Of a stretch of DNA of 6,956 nucleotides, positions 5,274-6,956 are shown one piece after another. Both the position numbers and the translations under genes were made by a program. The stretch spans positions 1-6,956 of the forward strand of contig CAMEGY010000057.1 of NCBI GenBank assembly GCA_945916625.1, given 5' to 3'. Origin of the DNA: an uncultured Anaerococcus sp. GTDB taxonomy: Bacteria; Bacillota_A; Clostridia; Tissierellales; Peptoniphilaceae. The notes under the pieces are model-generated. The model was not told the origin of the DNA and ran no database searches. It saw nothing but the letters and a program-made list of their open reading frames with translations. Within the stretch, counting starts at the first letter, position 1, and each line of letters starts with the position of its first letter.

Positions 5274-5687
5274 ATGTTTAAAGAATTTAAAGAATTTATT
5301 GCTCGTGGAAATGTAATGGACATGGCTATCGGTCTTATCATGGGTTCAGCTTTCACAGCTATAGTAACAAGTGTAGTAGATGATCTACTAATGCCAATTA
5401 TCTCAGGACTTACTGCAGGAGTTAACTACGAAGATTTAGTAGTAAGTGTAGCAGGAGCTGACCTAAAGATTGGTAATCTTATAAATGCAATTATTTCATT
5501 TATTATAATCGCTTTTGTTATGTTCTTGATAGTAAGATCAATGAACAGAGTGAACAAAAAGAAAGAAGAACCAATAGTAGAAACAGAAAAAACTTGCCCA
5601 TACTGCAAGAGTACAATCGATATCGAAGCTACAAGATGCCCTAACTGTACATCTAAGCTTGAAAACTACGCAAACTCACTAGAATAA
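5274..5687 (+). CDS. mscL: Large-conductance mechanosensitive channel MscL with C-terminal Cys4 tail
   Basis: This 137-aa inner-membrane protein forms a homopentameric channel that opens under membrane tension to release solutes during hypo-osmotic shock. The N-terminal helix and first transmembrane segment carry the family signature (FKEFIARGNVMDMAIGLIMG at 5-24, then SAFTAIVTSVVDDLLMPI). A periplasmic loop follows at about 44-68, and the second transmembrane helix is NAIISFIIIAFVMFLIV (71-87). Instead of the usual helical C-terminal bundle, the tail holds CPYC (108-111) and CPNC (122-125), a Cys4 zinc-ribbon-like pair seen in some Firmicute MscL proteins. The ribosome binding site AAAGGA (5262-5267) is 6 nt before the ATG. 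It is the only rightward gene here, divergent from the Nudix operon and convergent with topA. Confidence 0.96.
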   Translation: MFKEFKEFIARGNVMDMAIGLIMGSAFTAIVTSVVDDLLMPIISGLTAGVNYEDLVVSVAGADLKIGNLINAIISFIIIAFVMFLIVRSMNRVNKKKEEPIVETEKTCPYCKSTIDIEATRCPNCTSKLENYANSLE

Positions 5688-5698
5688 GATAAAAAATA

Positions 5699-5727
5699 AG
5701 GGACTTCTTCAAATTTAAGAAGTCCCT
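5699..5727. terminator. Bidirectional intrinsic terminator between mscL and topA
   Basis: AGGGACTTCTT (5699-5709) pairs perfectly with AAGAAGTCCCT (5717-5727) around a 7-nt loop, giving an 11-bp stem. On the plus strand it is followed by ATTTCTATCTTTTC; on the minus strand by TATTTTTTATC. Both sides are U-rich in RNA. It starts 11 nt after the mscL stop and 4 nt past the topA stop codon, so it should end both convergent transcripts. Confidence 0.88.
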
Positions 5728-5731
5728 ATTT

Positions 5732-6956
5732 CTATCTTTTCTTTTCTTTTACATAGTCACAAGACGAACATCTTATTTCATCCGTTTTTCTATTTTTCTT
5801 ATGGATCAATAAGCTACCACATTCAGGGCATTTTTCGCCTGTTGGTGGGTCCCAGAGGGCGAAGTCGCATTTTGGATACTGGTTGCAACCGTAGAATCTC
5901 TTGCCTCTTTTGGATACTTTTTCGATTATTTCTCCATTTTCACAATTAGGGCACTTAACTCCAGTTGTTTTAACAATTGATTTTGTAAAGTCACAATCAG
6001 GAAATCCTGTACAACCAATAAACTTACCATTTCTGCCGTGTTTGATGGCAAGTGGTTTGCCGCATTTTGGACATTTTTCGTCAAGAATCTTATCCTTGAC
6101 CTTATAGTCTGTTGTGTCTTTTTTTACCGCAGCCATGTCTTTGCTAAAGTCTTTGTAGAAATTTTTAAGGACATCCTTCCAAAAGATTTCATCTTCTGCT
6201 ATCCTATCAAGCGCATTTTCCATTTCTGCCGTAAATTCTACATTGATTACATCATCAAAATTTTCTTGTAAAAATTCATTTACAGTTTTCCCAAGCTCTG
6301 TTGGATAGATAGACCTACCGTCAAGTTCCACATAGTTTCTCGACATAATTTGGTTGATAGTTGCAGAATAGGTAGAAGGTCTGCCTATGCCAAATTCTTC
6401 TAATGTTTTTACAAGTGATGCTTCTGTATACCTGGCTGGTGGATTGGTAAAGTGTTGGTCTTTTGTGATTTTTTCTGCACTTACTACATCGCCTTCTTTT
6501 AAATCTGGCAGGATATTTTCATTATCAAGGTTTCCAGATAATTTATTAAACCCATCAAATAGGGTTATTTTACCATTTGACCTAAAGATTAAGCCATTAT
6601 TTTCAAAGTTGATTTGTGTAGATAAGTATTCATAATCAGCCATTTGGCTTGCAACTACCCTTGACCAAATTAGTTTATAAAGCTTGTATTGTTGGTCTGT
6701 TAGATAGGTCTTAATAGAAATTGGATCTCTAAATATAGAAGTAGGTCTAATAGCCTCGTGGGCGTCTTGACTGCCTTTTTTCTTTCCAGAATAGGTATTG
6801 CCGCGACCTCTATATTTGTCACCATACTTATCCTTTATATAGCGAAGAGATTCGCCCACAATTTCTTTTGAAATCCTTGTTGCGTCTGTTCTAATGTAGG
6901 AGATTAGACCAACTGTTCCTTCCTTGCCAATATCAATACCTTCGTAAAGTTGCTGG
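5732..6956 (-). CDS. topA: DNA topoisomerase I (type IA), C-terminal 407 residues; 5' end beyond the window
   Basis: This enzyme relaxes negative supercoils through a transient 5'-phosphotyrosine link. The reading frame stays open to the window edge: the first residues, QQLYEGIDIGKEGTVGL, are the conserved run leading to the active site ISYIRTDATRIS, whose Tyr (codon 6896-6898) is the expected nucleophile. The gene therefore does not begin at the in-frame GTG at 6857-6859. Further conserved segments include SQDAHEAIRPTS, then LVKTLEEFGIGRPSTYSATI and the adjoining ELG. Three Cys4 zinc ribbons follow at 5993-6073 (CPKC/GC...DC), 5867-5953 (CPNC/GC...KC) and 5759-5830 (CPEC/CSSC), which bind single-stranded DNA and assist relaxation. 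One variation is Ala where most family members have Ser in the RTDS motif. Roughly 280-300 N-terminal residues with the Toprim domain are missing from the window. Confidence 0.96.
   Translation of the reverse strand, partial: QQLYEGIDIGKEGTVGLISYIRTDATRISKEIVGESLRYIKDKYGDKYRGRGNTYSGKKKGSQDAHEAIRPTSIFRDPISIKTYLTDQQYKLYKLIWSRVVASQMADYEYLSTQINFENNGLIFRSNGKITLFDGFNKLSGNLDNENILPDLKEGDVVSAEKITKDQHFTNPPARYTEASLVKTLEEFGIGRPSTYSATINQIMSRNYVELDGRSIYPTELGKTVNEFLQENFDDVINVEFTAEMENALDRIAEDEIFWKDVLKNFYKDFSKDMAAVKKDTTDYKVKDKILDEKCPKCGKPLAIKHGRNGKFIGCTGFPDCDFTKSIVKTTGVKCPNCENGEIIEKVSKRGKRFYGCNQYPKCDFALWDPPTGEKCPECGSLLIHKKNRKTDEIRCSSCDYVKEKKR

Noticed and set aside
5426..5608. Minus-strand open frame of 60 codons opposite mscL
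   Set aside because: It is antisense to the well-supported mscL coding sequence, with no recognisable product.
5901..6635. Plus-strand open frames of 68-82 codons opposite topA
   Set aside because: They are mirror frames of the topoisomerase coding strand, with no domain and no coherent initiation signals.

Overview
The window is AT-rich DNA from a low-GC Gram-positive bacterium. AGGAG-type ribosome binding sites, TTGACT/TATAAT-type promoters, an MscL with a C-terminal Cys4 tail and tightly packed overlapping genes all fit an anaerobic Clostridia/Tissierellia-type Firmicute such as the Anaerococcus/Peptoniphilus group. The genus is an inference from protein style, not something the sequence proves. 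Most of what is here is core housekeeping, and I see no mobile element, CRISPR array, phage gene or clearly new defence system.

Layout, left to right. (1) Positions 1-1774, minus strand: a compact three-gene unit read right to left, made of a D-2-hydroxyacid dehydrogenase (827-1774), uridine kinase udk (201-830) and the first 70 codons of a glycogen branching enzyme-like protein (1-211). Consecutive genes overlap by 4 and 11 nt. A candidate promoter lies at 1821-1848. (2) Positions 1775-1945: a 171-nt spacer holding that promoter, a weak terminator-like hairpin after tadA and a short imperfect direct repeat. (3) Positions 1946-5162, minus strand: a probable operon read right to left, made of a Nudix hydrolase of CoA-pyrophosphatase type, a protein resembling ANT(6) aminoglycoside nucleotidyltransferases but without their catalytic signature, a secreted D-Ala-D-Ala carboxypeptidase, tRNA-Arg(CCU) and tadA. 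(4) Positions 5163-5273: a divergent control region in which the promoter of the Nudix operon and a candidate promoter for mscL overlap. (5) Positions 5274-5687, plus strand: mscL, the only rightward gene. (6) Positions 5699-5727: a strong hairpin with U-rich flanks on both sides, shared by mscL and the convergent topA. (7) Positions 5732-6956, minus strand: the 3' part of topoisomerase I (topA), including the active-site tyrosine and three C-terminal zinc ribbons; its 5' end lies beyond the window.

The functions are diverse: envelope maintenance (carboxypeptidase, MscL), nucleotide and coenzyme housekeeping (udk, Nudix), decoding (tRNA-Arg, TadA), DNA topology (TopA) and carbon metabolism (hydroxyacid dehydrogenase, GlgB). 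The most interesting points are architectural. The tadA ribosome binding site begins at the base after the encoded CCA of tRNA-Arg. The Nudix operon has a promoter so close to its first gene that the leader should be only about 10-13 nt, which also fixes the start codon. The ANT(6)-like protein appears to have lost the nucleotidyltransferase active site.
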